Below the pieces are notes generated by a model. That model was given only the letters and a program-made list of their open reading frames with translations, ran no database searches and was not told the origin of the DNA. From JAGTVG01 sp964543195 (lineage in GTDB: Bacteria; Bacteroidota; Bacteroidia; Cytophagales; Cyclobacteriaceae), in NCBI GenBank assembly GCA_964543195.1, contig CAZIXF010000003.1, positions 1-64,000 of the forward strand: a DNA stretch of 64,000 bases. The letters are read 5' to 3'. Each line of letters opens with the position of its first letter. Position 1 is the stretch's first letter. A program made the position numbers and the translations under genes. Below are positions 9,125-18,106 of the stretch, piece by piece.

Positions 9125-11365
9125 TTATTCGGCAAATTTTTTATAAATATCAAATATCCTGGCAGCATTGCTTTCACGGGTGAACCTTTCCTTTAACAAT
9201 TGGTAAGCAATATTCACCATGGATCTTCTGAGCGCTTCATTTCTAATCAGGCGAATCACATTATCGGCCAGTCCGGGTGCATCTCCTGCTTCCGATAATA
9301 ATCCGGTTTCTTCATGTCTAACCATTTCAGGAATACCACCGGCCCTGGTAGCTACCACCGGCACTTTACAGGCGAAAGCATCCAGCACACTTGTACCGAG
9401 CCCTTCCGTTTTAGACGTCATTAAAAAGATATCGAGTTCGGGTACGATTTCATATATATTGGATAAAAAACCGGTCAGGATCACTTTTTTCTTTAAACCT
9501 TTCTTTTCAATGTATTTACGCAGGTTCTCCCTGATTGGTCCATCTCCGATTATAAAAAAGACAGCATTCAGGCCTTTTTTAAGCAAAATGTCCGCCGTAT
9601 CGATAAATGTATAATAATCTTTATGTTCTGCCAGAGCAGATGTATTACCGATGATCACTTCATTATTATTGATATTATATGTTTTTTTCAGGAAATCATG
9701 GGGTTTCTCCAGGTCAAATCTGTTTATATTTATGCCCGAATGGACGGTTATACATTTTTCCCTATCTGAAATCACCTTGTTAAGGATTTGCTTAATGGCA
9801 TTGGATACGGTAATTATTTTTTCGATTCGCGGGTGATTATATTTCCATATGGACAGAAAATTATTCCTGATGGGAAAATCTACCCTTCGGGTAAGGATCA
9901 GATGAGCCTTGTGACCAAAATAAGTCGACAACACACCCAATGTATGCCCTCCGCTGGTATGAAGATGTAAAATGTCAATATCCAGTTTTTTGCAGAGACC
10001 GGATATTTGATAGGCAGTTCTGATATCAAAGGGGGATGAAAAATCGAGGGCATGGCAGGGCCATCCTTTTTCCTCAGAATATTTATGGAATTCCGATCCT
10101 TTGCGGCATGCAATATAGTTATCAGTATTCTTTTTATTCAACATCCCGATCAGGTAGGCGATCTGCTGCTCCCCGCCTCTCCATGATTTTTCTGAACTCA
10201 GATGCAATATCCTGATTTTTTTGGTATTTACGGAAGTTGATGAATTTACATCCGGTTTGTTATCAGGTACAAGGATGAACCTGTTATTATAATGCTGCTT
10301 AATCACTTCCTGATAAATGTTCAGATACCTGGAAATACTCTTTTCCCAGTTAAATTTCATAGAGTAGCCCTGAATTATTTCAGAAAGACCAGCCTGGTTT
10401 TTATTGTAAATTTTCATTTTTTCATGAAAAACCGCCGCCATATGTTCCGGTTCAAAATTGTCCCAGTAATAAGCCATGTCGCCACCAATTTCAGAAAGAC
10501 TTGAATAAGTGGATGAAAATACGGGCTTACCGAATCTCATGGCTTCGATAACGGGAAGACCGAAACCTTCCATTTTTGAGGGAAAGACAAAGGCATCACA
10601 ATTCCGGTAAAGATAGAGTTTATCCTCATGGGAAATAATTCCAGGAAGGAATATCCGCTTCCCTAGCCTTTTTTTCCTAATCCTGTTTTCGATACGGCGG
10701 GAATAATGATCTGATTTATCTCCGGCGATCACCAGATTATATTCCGGTATCTTTTCCATCATATCTACCAGTACATGAAAATTCTTTTTTTCAAGCACCA
10801 TGCCTATGGTAAATAAAAACCTGCCCCCGGGTAAAAATCCTGGTTTTTCTGTTTCTTCTGAGGTTTCAATATCAACACCGTTATAAATTACTTTGGTTTG
10901 TTTACCGGAAAGATCAAGAAAACGGTCTGCCATGGATGCCGTGTAATTTGATATAAATGTGATTACGGCAGCCCTATTCACCTTTCGCTGTAGTCTTTTT
11001 AACCGTTGTCTGGCAATAAACCTGTTTTTTTCCTGCAGGAAATTCAAATCATGAATGGTAAGGATGTATGGTGAGGAATTTTTCCCCGGATAGTAAGCCG
11101 AATCCTGGTGAATGGCATGCCATATGTGATATTGCCGGCATATATCCGGCAGATACCTTCTGCGCAGGGAAAGTTGCTCATAATTCCAGTCCGGCCCAAA
11201 CTGATCGATAAAAGTACGGGGTGTCAGGAAATTCCAGTGCAGGTTTTTATAATTCAAAGCAGCAATGTGTTTTCCAAAATAATAGGAAAACTGGCCCAAC
11301 CCGGAATACAGTGTTTTCAGCTTCCCTAAATCAACCAGTACCTGATAAGACATGCCCTGAAACAT
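9125..11365 (-). CDS. Tandem two-domain GT4 glycosyltransferase
   Basis: A 746-residue protein containing two complete GT-B (family 4) glycosyltransferases in one frame. Domain 1 (about 1-370) has GLGQFSYYFGKH near the start and the nucleotide-sugar motif SKMEGFGLPVIEAMRFGKP. Domain 2 (about 385-746) begins again with IRILHLSSEKSWRGGEQQ and carries SKTEGLGTSVLDAFACKVP. Both keep the acidic pair typical of GT4 active sites. Most GT4 enzymes are near 350-400 residues, so this is a fusion, perhaps adding two consecutive sugars. Met5 is an equally possible start. Its place in the polysaccharide block supports a role in surface glycan synthesis. Confidence 0.88.
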   Translation of the reverse strand: MFQGMSYQVLVDLGKLKTLYSGLGQFSYYFGKHIAALNYKNLHWNFLTPRTFIDQFGPDWNYEQLSLRRRYLPDICRQYHIWHAIHQDSAYYPGKNSSPYILTIHDLNFLQEKNRFIARQRLKRLQRKVNRAAVITFISNYTASMADRFLDLSGKQTKVIYNGVDIETSEETEKPGFLPGGRFLFTIGMVLEKKNFHVLVDMMEKIPEYNLVIAGDKSDHYSRRIENRIRKKRLGKRIFLPGIISHEDKLYLYRNCDAFVFPSKMEGFGLPVIEAMRFGKPVFSSTYSSLSEIGGDMAYYWDNFEPEHMAAVFHEKMKIYNKNQAGLSEIIQGYSMKFNWEKSISRYLNIYQEVIKQHYNNRFILVPDNKPDVNSSTSVNTKKIRILHLSSEKSWRGGEQQIAYLIGMLNKKNTDNYIACRKGSEFHKYSEEKGWPCHALDFSSPFDIRTAYQISGLCKKLDIDILHLHTSGGHTLGVLSTYFGHKAHLILTRRVDFPIRNNFLSIWKYNHPRIEKIITVSNAIKQILNKVISDREKCITVHSGININRFDLEKPHDFLKKTYNINNNEVIIGNTSALAEHKDYYTFIDTADILLKKGLNAVFFIIGDGPIRENLRKYIEKKGLKKKVILTGFLSNIYEIVPELDIFLMTSKTEGLGTSVLDAFACKVPVVATRAGGIPEMVRHEETGLLSEAGDAPGLADNVIRLIRNEALRRSMVNIAYQLLKERFTRESNAARIFDIYKKFAE

Positions 11366-11500
11366 TTTATCAAAAAATGATCTGCCCCTGTTTATGTGAA
11401 ATTTTTAGAACATTAAGTTCAAATTAAATATTTTTACAGCGAATAAAACTGAATAAATCAAAAAATTACACGGTTTGCCCAGAACCCTTGTATTCTGCGA

Positions 11501-13102
11501 ATGAAAACTGTTACGCTGACGATTATTTTCTTATTGAGTTTCAGCCTGTCCCGGGCACAAAACGATTCTATCGCTTACGGAATAAAGATCCTTGGAAATA
11601 TAAGCTCCGAAGGATATTCACCTCATTATATCGAAAGTAACCGTTTCGGTATTTATAATGATACCATCAATGATCTGTTGATCATGCCGGGCATCCGGTA
11701 TCCCATCCGGATTGGAGAGCATTTTAAAATCAATACAGGATTGGATCTGGCGGGAAAACGCAATTTTGACGAGAGCTTTGTTTATCAGGGATATGTAAAT
11801 ATCAGTTATGGCCCTTTAGAGCTTAAAATGGGCAGACAGGAATATACACTGGGACAGGTCAGTGAAACACTCTCTTCCGGTTCGTTTCTGGTCAGCAACA
11901 ATGCCAAGCCTATCCCACGTATCGGGATCGGGTTCTATGATTATACCAATGTTCCATTTACCCATGGATACCTGCAGGTAAAAGGAGGTCTCAATCATGG
12001 ATGGCTCGATAATGATCGTCTTGATCACAGCCCTTATAATAAACCCCTGCTTCATGAAAAATTTGCTTATATACGCACCAGGAAAATCCCTGTAAATCCT
12101 TATGTCGGGGTGGCACATTATGCCATGTACGGAGGTGAAAGGCAGAATGGCAATGAGGTCGGGATCGATTACAAAGCTGTGTTTTTTGGTCAGGGATCTT
12201 CAGAAGTGGGGAATCTGGGTGAAGAAGTGAATGCGGCGGGAGAACATCTGGGGATCGTGGACCTGGGAGCGGATATAAAAATTTCCGATTATCAGATCAC
12301 CTATTATTATCATATCCCCATTAATGACAGAACTGGCCTGGAGAAAAATTTCGGCAGGAACAAGGATTTTTTCACAGGTCTTGTCCTGACCACAGAGAAG
12401 AAAAATTTATTAAATGGCTTTAGTTATGAATTTATTCATACTACACAACAGACCGGACTGGGTATCCCGGACCCGATTGTGGATGGCCGGTTTGTTACTT
12501 TATGGAATGAGAACGACAGGGAATATCTGAAGGATCATTATACGAGTATAGGTGTGCCGGTTGACGATATCAACACAGAGCTTGAATGGCGATCTTTTTT
12601 ACAGGCTTATATCAATCACGGGTACCTGTTCGGAGGCCGGTCCGATTTTTATAACAATTTCCTGTATACGCATGTATATAACGGGAGAATAATCGGGACA
12701 CCTCTTTTCCAGACCAAACCGGAGCTGGAGAAAATGACCGGTGACCGTATTCCCGGTGACTATATAGTGAATAACCGCATTATTGCCCATCACCTGGGTC
12801 TGAGTGGCTATGTCAATCAAAACCTGGATTATCGCTTCATGCTGACCTTTACCCGGAATAAGGGAGCCTGGCAGGAGTACGGAGGGAGGACCAAATGGGA
12901 GGGTATAGCCCTCGATCCGGATTTTGACTGGTACTGGAGAGGGAATAAAGACCAGTGGTATTCCCTGCTGGAGACCACTTACCGGTTACCGTCATACCCG
13001 GGATTGGGTGTAAAGGCAGGGATAGCCCTTGATTTTGGTGACCTGGATGATAATTTCGGGGCAGTGATCGGCGTAACGTACGATTCGTTCTTTAAATTCT
13101 GA
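11501..13102 (+). CDS. Wzi-like capsule assembly outer-membrane protein
   Basis: Probable outer-membrane beta-barrel of the Wzi family, which helps anchor or assemble capsular polysaccharide at the cell surface. The 533-residue protein has a signal peptide (about 1-19, ending SRAQ) followed by alternating aromatic and polar strands typical of a barrel. Segments such as LELKMGRQEYTLG and VKGGLNHGWLDNDR resemble the family's LTAGRFEQ- and GWL-type motifs. It is divergent from the glycosyltransferase operon across a 135-nt gap that contains a TTAG-N20-TATTTTTA promoter-like sequence (11405-11436). No Wza or Wzc export genes are in the window. Confidence 0.8.
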   Translation: MKTVTLTIIFLLSFSLSRAQNDSIAYGIKILGNISSEGYSPHYIESNRFGIYNDTINDLLIMPGIRYPIRIGEHFKINTGLDLAGKRNFDESFVYQGYVNISYGPLELKMGRQEYTLGQVSETLSSGSFLVSNNAKPIPRIGIGFYDYTNVPFTHGYLQVKGGLNHGWLDNDRLDHSPYNKPLLHEKFAYIRTRKIPVNPYVGVAHYAMYGGERQNGNEVGIDYKAVFFGQGSSEVGNLGEEVNAAGEHLGIVDLGADIKISDYQITYYYHIPINDRTGLEKNFGRNKDFFTGLVLTTEKKNLLNGFSYEFIHTTQQTGLGIPDPIVDGRFVTLWNENDREYLKDHYTSIGVPVDDINTELEWRSFLQAYINHGYLFGGRSDFYNNFLYTHVYNGRIIGTPLFQTKPELEKMTGDRIPGDYIVNNRIIAHHLGLSGYVNQNLDYRFMLTFTRNKGAWQEYGGRTKWEGIALDPDFDWYWRGNKDQWYSLLETTYRLPSYPGLGVKAGIALDFGDLDDNFGAVIGVTYDSFFKF

Positions 13103-13118
13103 TACCATTCCGGGCGGA

Positions 13119-14036
13119 TCATTTCCGGTAAACCGCCATTATAGTATGTCCCTTTATTTCCGGGGCTTTTTTTTCGATTTCATTTAAAATGACCCGCTTC
13201 ATTCCGAGTTTATAAAATAACCTGTGTGCCTTATACAAAAAGTGTCCCAGTTTTTTTCTGTAGACCGTTCTGTAATAGTATTCATAATGATAGGGTTGTA
13301 AGGGTTCAAATATTTTTCTTTCCAGGGTGAGATTGAAATTTCCGGCCACCGTATGCAGTGAATGTTCGGTCCATAATCCCATGTGATGGGGAGGCATATT
13401 CAGAATAAACGAATTATCATATTGAATAAATGAATCATTGTTGGGAACACTGATTATCAGCAAGCCATCCTTTTTCAGACAGTTGATCTGCGCTTCAAGG
13501 AAATTTTTCACGTCAGGTACATGCTCGAGTACCTGGAACGAACAAACCACATCGAAGGAGGATTGATGATACTTACAGTATTCCTCGACAGGCATGTATT
13601 TAATGGTGACCGGATCATCCTGTGCTGAAACTGCCGGATTCAATTCAAGGCCGACTCCTTGAATATTATGGGTATTCTGAATTTTTCTTAAGAAATGTCC
13701 TTCACCACAGCCGATTTCCAGTACCGACTGACCCCGTTTTATAAAACTTGCCGCCATTTCGTATTCCCATTTCCAGGGCAGGTAATACCAGTCGAATTTC
13801 CGGAGTTTTTCGTAAAGATCTCCTTTGCCGGCAAGATCGAAAGGATAATAGAACCCGTAGCCCGTAGCATTACACTCATATATTTTAACGGTTCCCAGGC
13901 CGGTAAAATAACCGGAAACATCGATGTCAAGGCTTTTTTTATAACCTTTAATGATCTTGCTGACCGGTATTTCATCGATTAATGAGGTCTTTTTATCCGG
14001 CACCAACGGGCTTTTGGGTACATTTTCAGTATTCAT
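13119..14036 (-). CDS. Class I SAM-dependent methyltransferase
   Basis: A Rossmann-fold methyltransferase of the UbiE/Methyltransf_11-like type. The 305-residue protein has motif I SVLEIGCGEG at 104-113, which binds S-adenosylmethionine, and a later FQVLEHVPD motif with the usual post-strand-4 loop. The N-terminal half has a YECNATGYGFYYP segment like that seen in methyltransferases from polysaccharide clusters. It ends 16 nt from the convergent Wzi-like gene and lies 35 nt downstream of a GT2 gene on the same strand. The likely target is a sugar or glycolipid, but this is inference from neighbours. Confidence 0.85.
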   Translation of the reverse strand: MNTENVPKSPLVPDKKTSLIDEIPVSKIIKGYKKSLDIDVSGYFTGLGTVKIYECNATGYGFYYPFDLAGKGDLYEKLRKFDWYYLPWKWEYEMAASFIKRGQSVLEIGCGEGHFLRKIQNTHNIQGVGLELNPAVSAQDDPVTIKYMPVEEYCKYHQSSFDVVCSFQVLEHVPDVKNFLEAQINCLKKDGLLIISVPNNDSFIQYDNSFILNMPPHHMGLWTEHSLHTVAGNFNLTLERKIFEPLQPYHYEYYYRTVYRKKLGHFLYKAHRLFYKLGMKRVILNEIEKKAPEIKGHTIMAVYRK

Positions 14037-14071
14037 TTTCCTTACTGGAACGTCAGTTTTAAAACCCTTTA

Positions 14072-14983
14072 TTAATGCTGTAAATGTCGAATGCTTTTTT
14101 CAAATCCAGGACCTTTTAAAATAAAAAAGGCGAGTTTTATATAGTCCTTGTGTATATAAAATTTCCGCAGTGATCTGAAGAATTGTGTGATCCTCCAGGT
14201 CAAGGAAGCCATCATCCCGTAATGCTTTTTATACAGATAATGCTGAGAGAGATAGAACTCGCGTAACATTAAAAAATTTATCTCTCTGTCAGATTTACTG
14301 CTTTTGCCACCATAATGAATATATTCAGCATCCGGTACAAGATAACATCGATATCCATTCTGCCACATCCTCAGCGCGAGATCTTCTTCTTCACAATAAA
14401 GAAAAAAGGAAGTATCGAACCCACCTGTACGTTCCAGTGCTTCGGCGCGTGTGAAAAGGGAACTTCCATTTAAAAGGGGTACCATTACCGGATGATCATA
14501 CTTTTTCTTTTTTTCAGGAAAATCTCCCGGAAAGAAAATCCTCAACAGGGCTGATCCGAACAGCTTCAATTTCAGATCGGGGAAATAGTTGAAATTAATT
14601 CCCAGTGAACCATCCGGATTATACATCTGTCCCGATGAAATTCCCACGTCCTTATATGCTTCCATAAAATCAAAAAGGATACCCAATACATCGTTCAGCA
14701 GTCTTGTATCATTATTCAGAAAATAATAATACCTGGCCGTCATCGCATTTACTCCCTGCATATTGGCAGCGGAGAATCCCAGGTTCCTGTTATTTCTGAT
14801 AAGCAAAATATGCTCATTATCTTCAAGTACCGTGAGTTTTCTGAATTCAGCTTCTTCAGAATGATTATCAACGATTACGATTTTATAATTAAGAGGTCTT
14901 TTACACTTTTCAATGATGGAACGGACACATTGAAGCGTGAAATCACTTGAATTATAGTTAATGGTAATAACCGCAATATCCAA
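14072..14983 (-). CDS. Family 2 glycosyltransferase, rhamnosyltransferase-like
   Basis: GT-A glycosyltransferase resembling the WbbL/rhamnosyltransferase group. It opens with DIAVITINYNS, then VIVDNHS, NNRNLGFSAANMQGV and the metal-binding FLNNDTR (DXD-like) motif, followed by GGFDTSFFLYCEEEDLALRM, which holds the probable catalytic acidic residues. I chose the TTG at 14983 (303 residues) because homology begins there. An in-frame ATG at 15082 would add 33 residues but overlaps the ATG of the divergent GT4 gene and would leave no promoter space between the genes. The downstream methyltransferase is probably in the same transcript. Confidence 0.8.
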   Translation of the reverse strand: MDIAVITINYNSSDFTLQCVRSIIEKCKRPLNYKIVIVDNHSEEAEFRKLTVLEDNEHILLIRNNRNLGFSAANMQGVNAMTARYYYFLNNDTRLLNDVLGILFDFMEAYKDVGISSGQMYNPDGSLGINFNYFPDLKLKLFGSALLRIFFPGDFPEKKKKYDHPVMVPLLNGSSLFTRAEALERTGGFDTSFFLYCEEEDLALRMWQNGYRCYLVPDAEYIHYGGKSSKSDREINFLMLREFYLSQHYLYKKHYGMMASLTWRITQFFRSLRKFYIHKDYIKLAFFILKGPGFEKSIRHLQH

Positions 14984-15048
14984 AATATAAAACTTGTTTT
15001 CTATTGGCCAATAATAATTGAAATATAGTGTATATGAAATATATCTTT

Positions 15049-15056
15049 TAAGTTTG
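15049..15056 (+). promoter_or_regulatory. Possible -7 box for the GT4 gene
   Basis: TAAGTTTG matches the Bacteroidota -7 consensus TAnnTTTG 24 nt upstream of the ATG at 15081. No good -33 TTTG lies 19-20 nt further upstream. It supports choosing the later start for the GT4 gene, but such matches arise by chance in AT-rich DNA. Confidence 0.35.
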
Positions 15057-15080
15057 TTAAAATCACAGGGATTCCAGTAC

Positions 15081-16229
15081 ATGAAATCACAGTCAAATCC
15101 TCATATTTTATTTGTTTGTCATGAAAGTTCCAGGACCGGCGCTCCGGTATTTCTGTTACATTTCATTAATTGGTTGAAAGTGAATACAAAGGTTTCTTTT
15201 CATATACTTATTGATAAAGAAGGTTCCTTAACCGGTGAATTCAAAAAACTGGGACCGGTCAGCATTGTAAGGCCTCAAAAACCCTCACTTATCCACAAGA
15301 TCTGGCAAAAAATATCTTTGAGCTCCTATGCAAAACACAAATTGAGACAGTTTGTGAACCAGGAGATCGATATTGTCTATCTCAATACGGTTACGAACGG
15401 GCTGCTTTCTTCCATTCTCAGAAACATGGTCAATGCTAAAATAATAACCCATATCCATGAACTGGAATCCGTGATCCGTTCTGCCGGTGAACGGAATATA
15501 AAGCTGATCAAGGAAAATTCTTCTCATTTCTTTGCTGCTTCCGGTTCCGTTAAAAAAAACCTGGTGAAAAATCATCATATCCCGGCGCATAGCATTACGG
15601 TACATTATGAATGTATCGATATCGCCCGCTTCGAGGGTATCGGACCGGTGGTTTTGGACGATGAACTATCACTTAGGCCAGATGATTTCATCGTGGGGGG
15701 GGCCGGATTTGTGGATTACAGAAAGGGGTTCGATGTGTTTATTCAATCGGCAGAGGAGGTATGCATCAACAGGGGATTCAGGCAGATAAAATTTGTATGG
15801 ATCGGAGAATTCGGCAGGGGAAAAGAAAAAATGGTGAGGAAAATGATTGAAAAAGGAAATCTCGGGAAACAGGTGTTTTTTCTCGGTGAAAGAAAAAATC
15901 CCTTTTCTTATTACCGGTTATTCGATATTTTTTTCCTTACTTCCAGGGAGGATCCATTTCCAATTGTCATGCTTGAAAATGCCTATTTGGGAAATCCTGT
16001 ACTTGGATTTAAAAATACAGGCGGATTTGAAGAGTTCGCGGAAAATAATCAGAATCTCGTGATTGACCGATATGATGCGGTTTTGGCTGCAGATAACATT
16101 ATTCAGTGGTGTAAATCGACTGAAAATATCAGGCAAACAGGTGAGAATTTAAAAAAGCAGGTTGAAGAGAATTTCACCATTCAAAAAAAGGGGGCCGAAT
16201 ATCTGCAAAATGTGCTTGATCTTATATGA
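15081..16229 (+). CDS. Family 4 glycosyltransferase
   Basis: GT-B fold transferase, 382 residues from the chosen ATG. The N-terminal domain begins ILFVCHESSRTGAPVFLLHF, a form common among GT4 enzymes of polysaccharide loci. The C-terminal domain has GGAGFVDYRKGFDVFIQSA, then VFFLGERKNPFSYYRLFDIFFLTSREDPFPIVMLENAYLG, whose REDPFPIVMLE segment is the usual nucleotide-sugar site. An upstream TTG-like start at 15018 would add 21 residues without family similarity, so I prefer 15081. It is divergent from the GT2 gene and convergent with the acyltransferase gene. Confidence 0.87.
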   Translation: MKSQSNPHILFVCHESSRTGAPVFLLHFINWLKVNTKVSFHILIDKEGSLTGEFKKLGPVSIVRPQKPSLIHKIWQKISLSSYAKHKLRQFVNQEIDIVYLNTVTNGLLSSILRNMVNAKIITHIHELESVIRSAGERNIKLIKENSSHFFAASGSVKKNLVKNHHIPAHSITVHYECIDIARFEGIGPVVLDDELSLRPDDFIVGGAGFVDYRKGFDVFIQSAEEVCINRGFRQIKFVWIGEFGRGKEKMVRKMIEKGNLGKQVFFLGERKNPFSYYRLFDIFFLTSREDPFPIVMLENAYLGNPVLGFKNTGGFEEFAENNQNLVIDRYDAVLAADNIIQWCKSTENIRQTGENLKKQVEENFTIQKKGAEYLQNVLDLI

Positions 16230-16276
16230 AAACCTTCCTGAAACCCCCTGCATGGTTTTTTTGGATGTTGTTTTTT

Positions 16277-17146
16277 TTATTCCTTATGTTTCCACCGGTT
16301 ATGTGACCATAGCCAATGGGGAGGATTTTCCCGTATCGATTCTTCCACTGATTCGGCATATTTATCCACGATACTTCCTTGGGCTGTATTTTTTGGATTG
16401 GGTTCCAGCTCCTTAAAGACTATTTCATAAAATCCACGATTCTTTCGCTTCATTTCTGCATACACCACGGGCCAGTTGAACGTTCTGCCCAGACGGTCCA
16501 TTCCATTATAGAATGCAGTCCTTCGATTTAAAAAACTGGTCCAGTGAACATTTTCCTCATGGGCCGGCGGTGACTGGTCAGCCACCAGGGCTATTACATG
16601 GGGAATATGTCTTTTACGAAGACTTTCCCTGAATGCATCATTTTTTTCTACGGGAAAGGCACCAAACCGGGACCTTATCCTTATCATCAATCTGTCAAAA
16701 AAAGGATTTTCGATCTTTTGATAAACACCATCCACAGGGGCCGGAAATTGCAGACTGAAGGCTCCCAGCATCCATTCCCAGTTGCATAGATGGGAAGTGG
16801 TGGCAATTACGGTTTTCTTCTGGAGGTAGTATTTATTCATCAGGTCAATGTTCTTGATTTTCACCCGTCTCAGGAGGTCCCGTTCCCGGATCGATAATAA
16901 TTTCAGGGTTTCAAGGAACACATCGGAAAGATTTCTGTAGAAATCAGGAACGATCCGGTTTATTTGCTCTTCCGTGAAGCCAGGAAACGAATTTTTTAAA
17001 TTATCAATGATTGTGTTTTTTCTGTATTGAACAATTCTGCGGGCAACAAATGCGGCTATGTCCGAAAGAACATATAAGACGGGGAAGGGCAGTTTAGATA
17101 TCAGATAAAAAAAAACATCCTTATACGTTATAATCAACAGATTCAA
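16277..17146 (-). CDS. LpxL/HtrB-type lipid A acyltransferase
   Basis: Membrane-associated acyltransferase that adds a secondary acyl chain to lipid A. The 289-residue protein has an N-terminal hydrophobic segment, the catalytic H-X4-E motif in SHLCNWEW (His119, Glu124), and the ADQSPP segment that follows in this family (near 188-193). It ends with PPHWLWSHNRWK, typical of LpxL. The frame has no ATG before the conserved region. TTG at 17146 is the likeliest start, with another TTG three codons on; a TGA closes the frame just upstream. Together with the MsbA-like gene at 6427 it makes this block part of lipid A and surface glycan assembly. Confidence 0.88.
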   Translation of the reverse strand: MNLLIITYKDVFFYLISKLPFPVLYVLSDIAAFVARRIVQYRKNTIIDNLKNSFPGFTEEQINRIVPDFYRNLSDVFLETLKLLSIRERDLLRRVKIKNIDLMNKYYLQKKTVIATTSHLCNWEWMLGAFSLQFPAPVDGVYQKIENPFFDRLMIRIRSRFGAFPVEKNDAFRESLRKRHIPHVIALVADQSPPAHEENVHWTSFLNRRTAFYNGMDRLGRTFNWPVVYAEMKRKNRGFYEIVFKELEPNPKNTAQGSIVDKYAESVEESIRENPPHWLWSHNRWKHKE

Positions 17147-17205
17147 AAATAATCAATTATTCTATAAAAAAGCCGGAAATTGAATGGGATTGAATCATCC
17201 GGGAT

Positions 17206-17239
17206 TTTGATCAATTTTAACTGAAATTATGTAAATTTG
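17206..17239 (+). promoter_or_regulatory. Promoter for the ECF sigma factor gene
   Basis: TTTG at 17206-17209 and TAAATTTG at 17232-17239 match the Bacteroidota -33/-7 elements, with a 22-nt spacer, slightly longer than usual. The -7 box ends only 6 nt before the ATG at 17246, so transcription would begin at or very near the start codon and the mRNA would be almost leaderless. This is inferred from sequence only. Confidence 0.45.
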
Positions 17240-17245
17240 ATTAGG

Positions 17246-17824
17246 ATGGCTAAAAAAGATAAAAATCGTTATTCTGAAGAGGAAAAGGAGCAGATATTTG
17301 AAAATGAATTTCTACCCCATATTCATTCTATTTATAATTTTGCCTTCCGGATCACATTCAACGAAGATGATGCCAAGGACCTTGTCCAGGAAACTTATCT
17401 GAAATCATTCCGCTTTATCAATTCTTTTCAAAAAGGAACTAATGCCAAAGCCTGGTTGTTCAGAATTTTAAAGAACAGTTTCATTAACGAGTTCAGGAAA
17501 AAAAGCAAAGAACCTCCAAAAATAGATTATCAGGAAGTTGAATCATTTTATAATTCAGAAGACTACAATCGGCCGGTCAAATCGGATCTGAGGGTAGAAT
17601 CAGTAAAGGAAAAAATTGGAGATGAAGTTTCAATCGCATTAAATTCGCTGGATATAGATTTTCGCACGGTAATAATTTTATGTGATCTTGAAGGATTTAC
17701 CTACGAGGAGATGGCCAAGATCCTGGATATCCCGATAGGTACAGTGAGATCGCGTTTACACCGTGCGCGCAATCTGTTAAGAGAGAAGCTAAAAGTATAT
17801 GCTTGTTCTCTCGGATATAAATAA
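17246..17824 (+). CDS. ECF-type RNA polymerase sigma factor
   Basis: Extracytoplasmic-function sigma-70 factor that redirects RNA polymerase to a regulon. From the ATG at 17246 it has 192 residues. Region 2 is the stretch around YNFAFRITFNEDDAKDLVQETYL, which contacts the -10 element. Region 4 is the helix-turn-helix around FTYEEMAKILDIPIGTVRSR near the C-terminus, which reads the -35 element. The usual region 3 is missing, as expected for this group. A TTG nine nt earlier is possible but lies inside the promoter box. The small zinc-finger gene 25 nt downstream is probably its anti-sigma factor, and gmk and nadD follow closely. Confidence 0.9.
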   Translation: MAKKDKNRYSEEEKEQIFENEFLPHIHSIYNFAFRITFNEDDAKDLVQETYLKSFRFINSFQKGTNAKAWLFRILKNSFINEFRKKSKEPPKIDYQEVESFYNSEDYNRPVKSDLRVESVKEKIGDEVSIALNSLDIDFRTVIILCDLEGFTYEEMAKILDIPIGTVRSRLHRARNLLREKLKVYACSLGYK

Positions 17825-17849
17825 TATTGAATTTAAATTAATAACATAT

Positions 17850-18101
17850 ATGGCAGAAAAACCCTGTAATGATCATGAGTATTGTATTCGTGTATTAAAC
17901 CTGATCATCGACGGCGAAGCGAATGAGGACGAGGCCAATTTCTTCAATACCCATATCAAGGATTGTCTGCAATGTTCGGAATATTATTCTCTGGATCAGA
18001 CGATCAGGGAGGCGATCAGGAAAAAGATGGAAAAAAAAGCAGCCCCTGCAGAATTCATCCATGAATTGCGAAACAAAGTGAAGCAATCAATGGGTTCTTG
18101 A
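17850..18101 (+). CDS. Small soluble zinc-finger protein, probable anti-sigma factor
   Basis: An 83-residue protein with the zinc-binding anti-sigma signature H-x3-C-x2-C (His35, Cys39, Cys42) and His9 and Cys12 upstream as possible further ligands. This matches the zf-HC2 domain of ZAS-type anti-sigma factors, which hold a sigma factor until a signal, in some cases thiol oxidation, releases it. It has no membrane segment, so it should be cytoplasmic, unlike most ECF anti-sigma factors. The second half is a charged helix. The ATG at 17850 is preferred over an upstream in-frame start that lacks similarity. It lies between the ECF sigma gene and gmk, 5 nt from the latter. Confidence 0.75.
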   Translation: MAEKPCNDHEYCIRVLNLIIDGEANEDEANFFNTHIKDCLQCSEYYSLDQTIREAIRKKMEKKAAPAEFIHELRNKVKQSMGS

Positions 18102-18106
18102 AAGGC

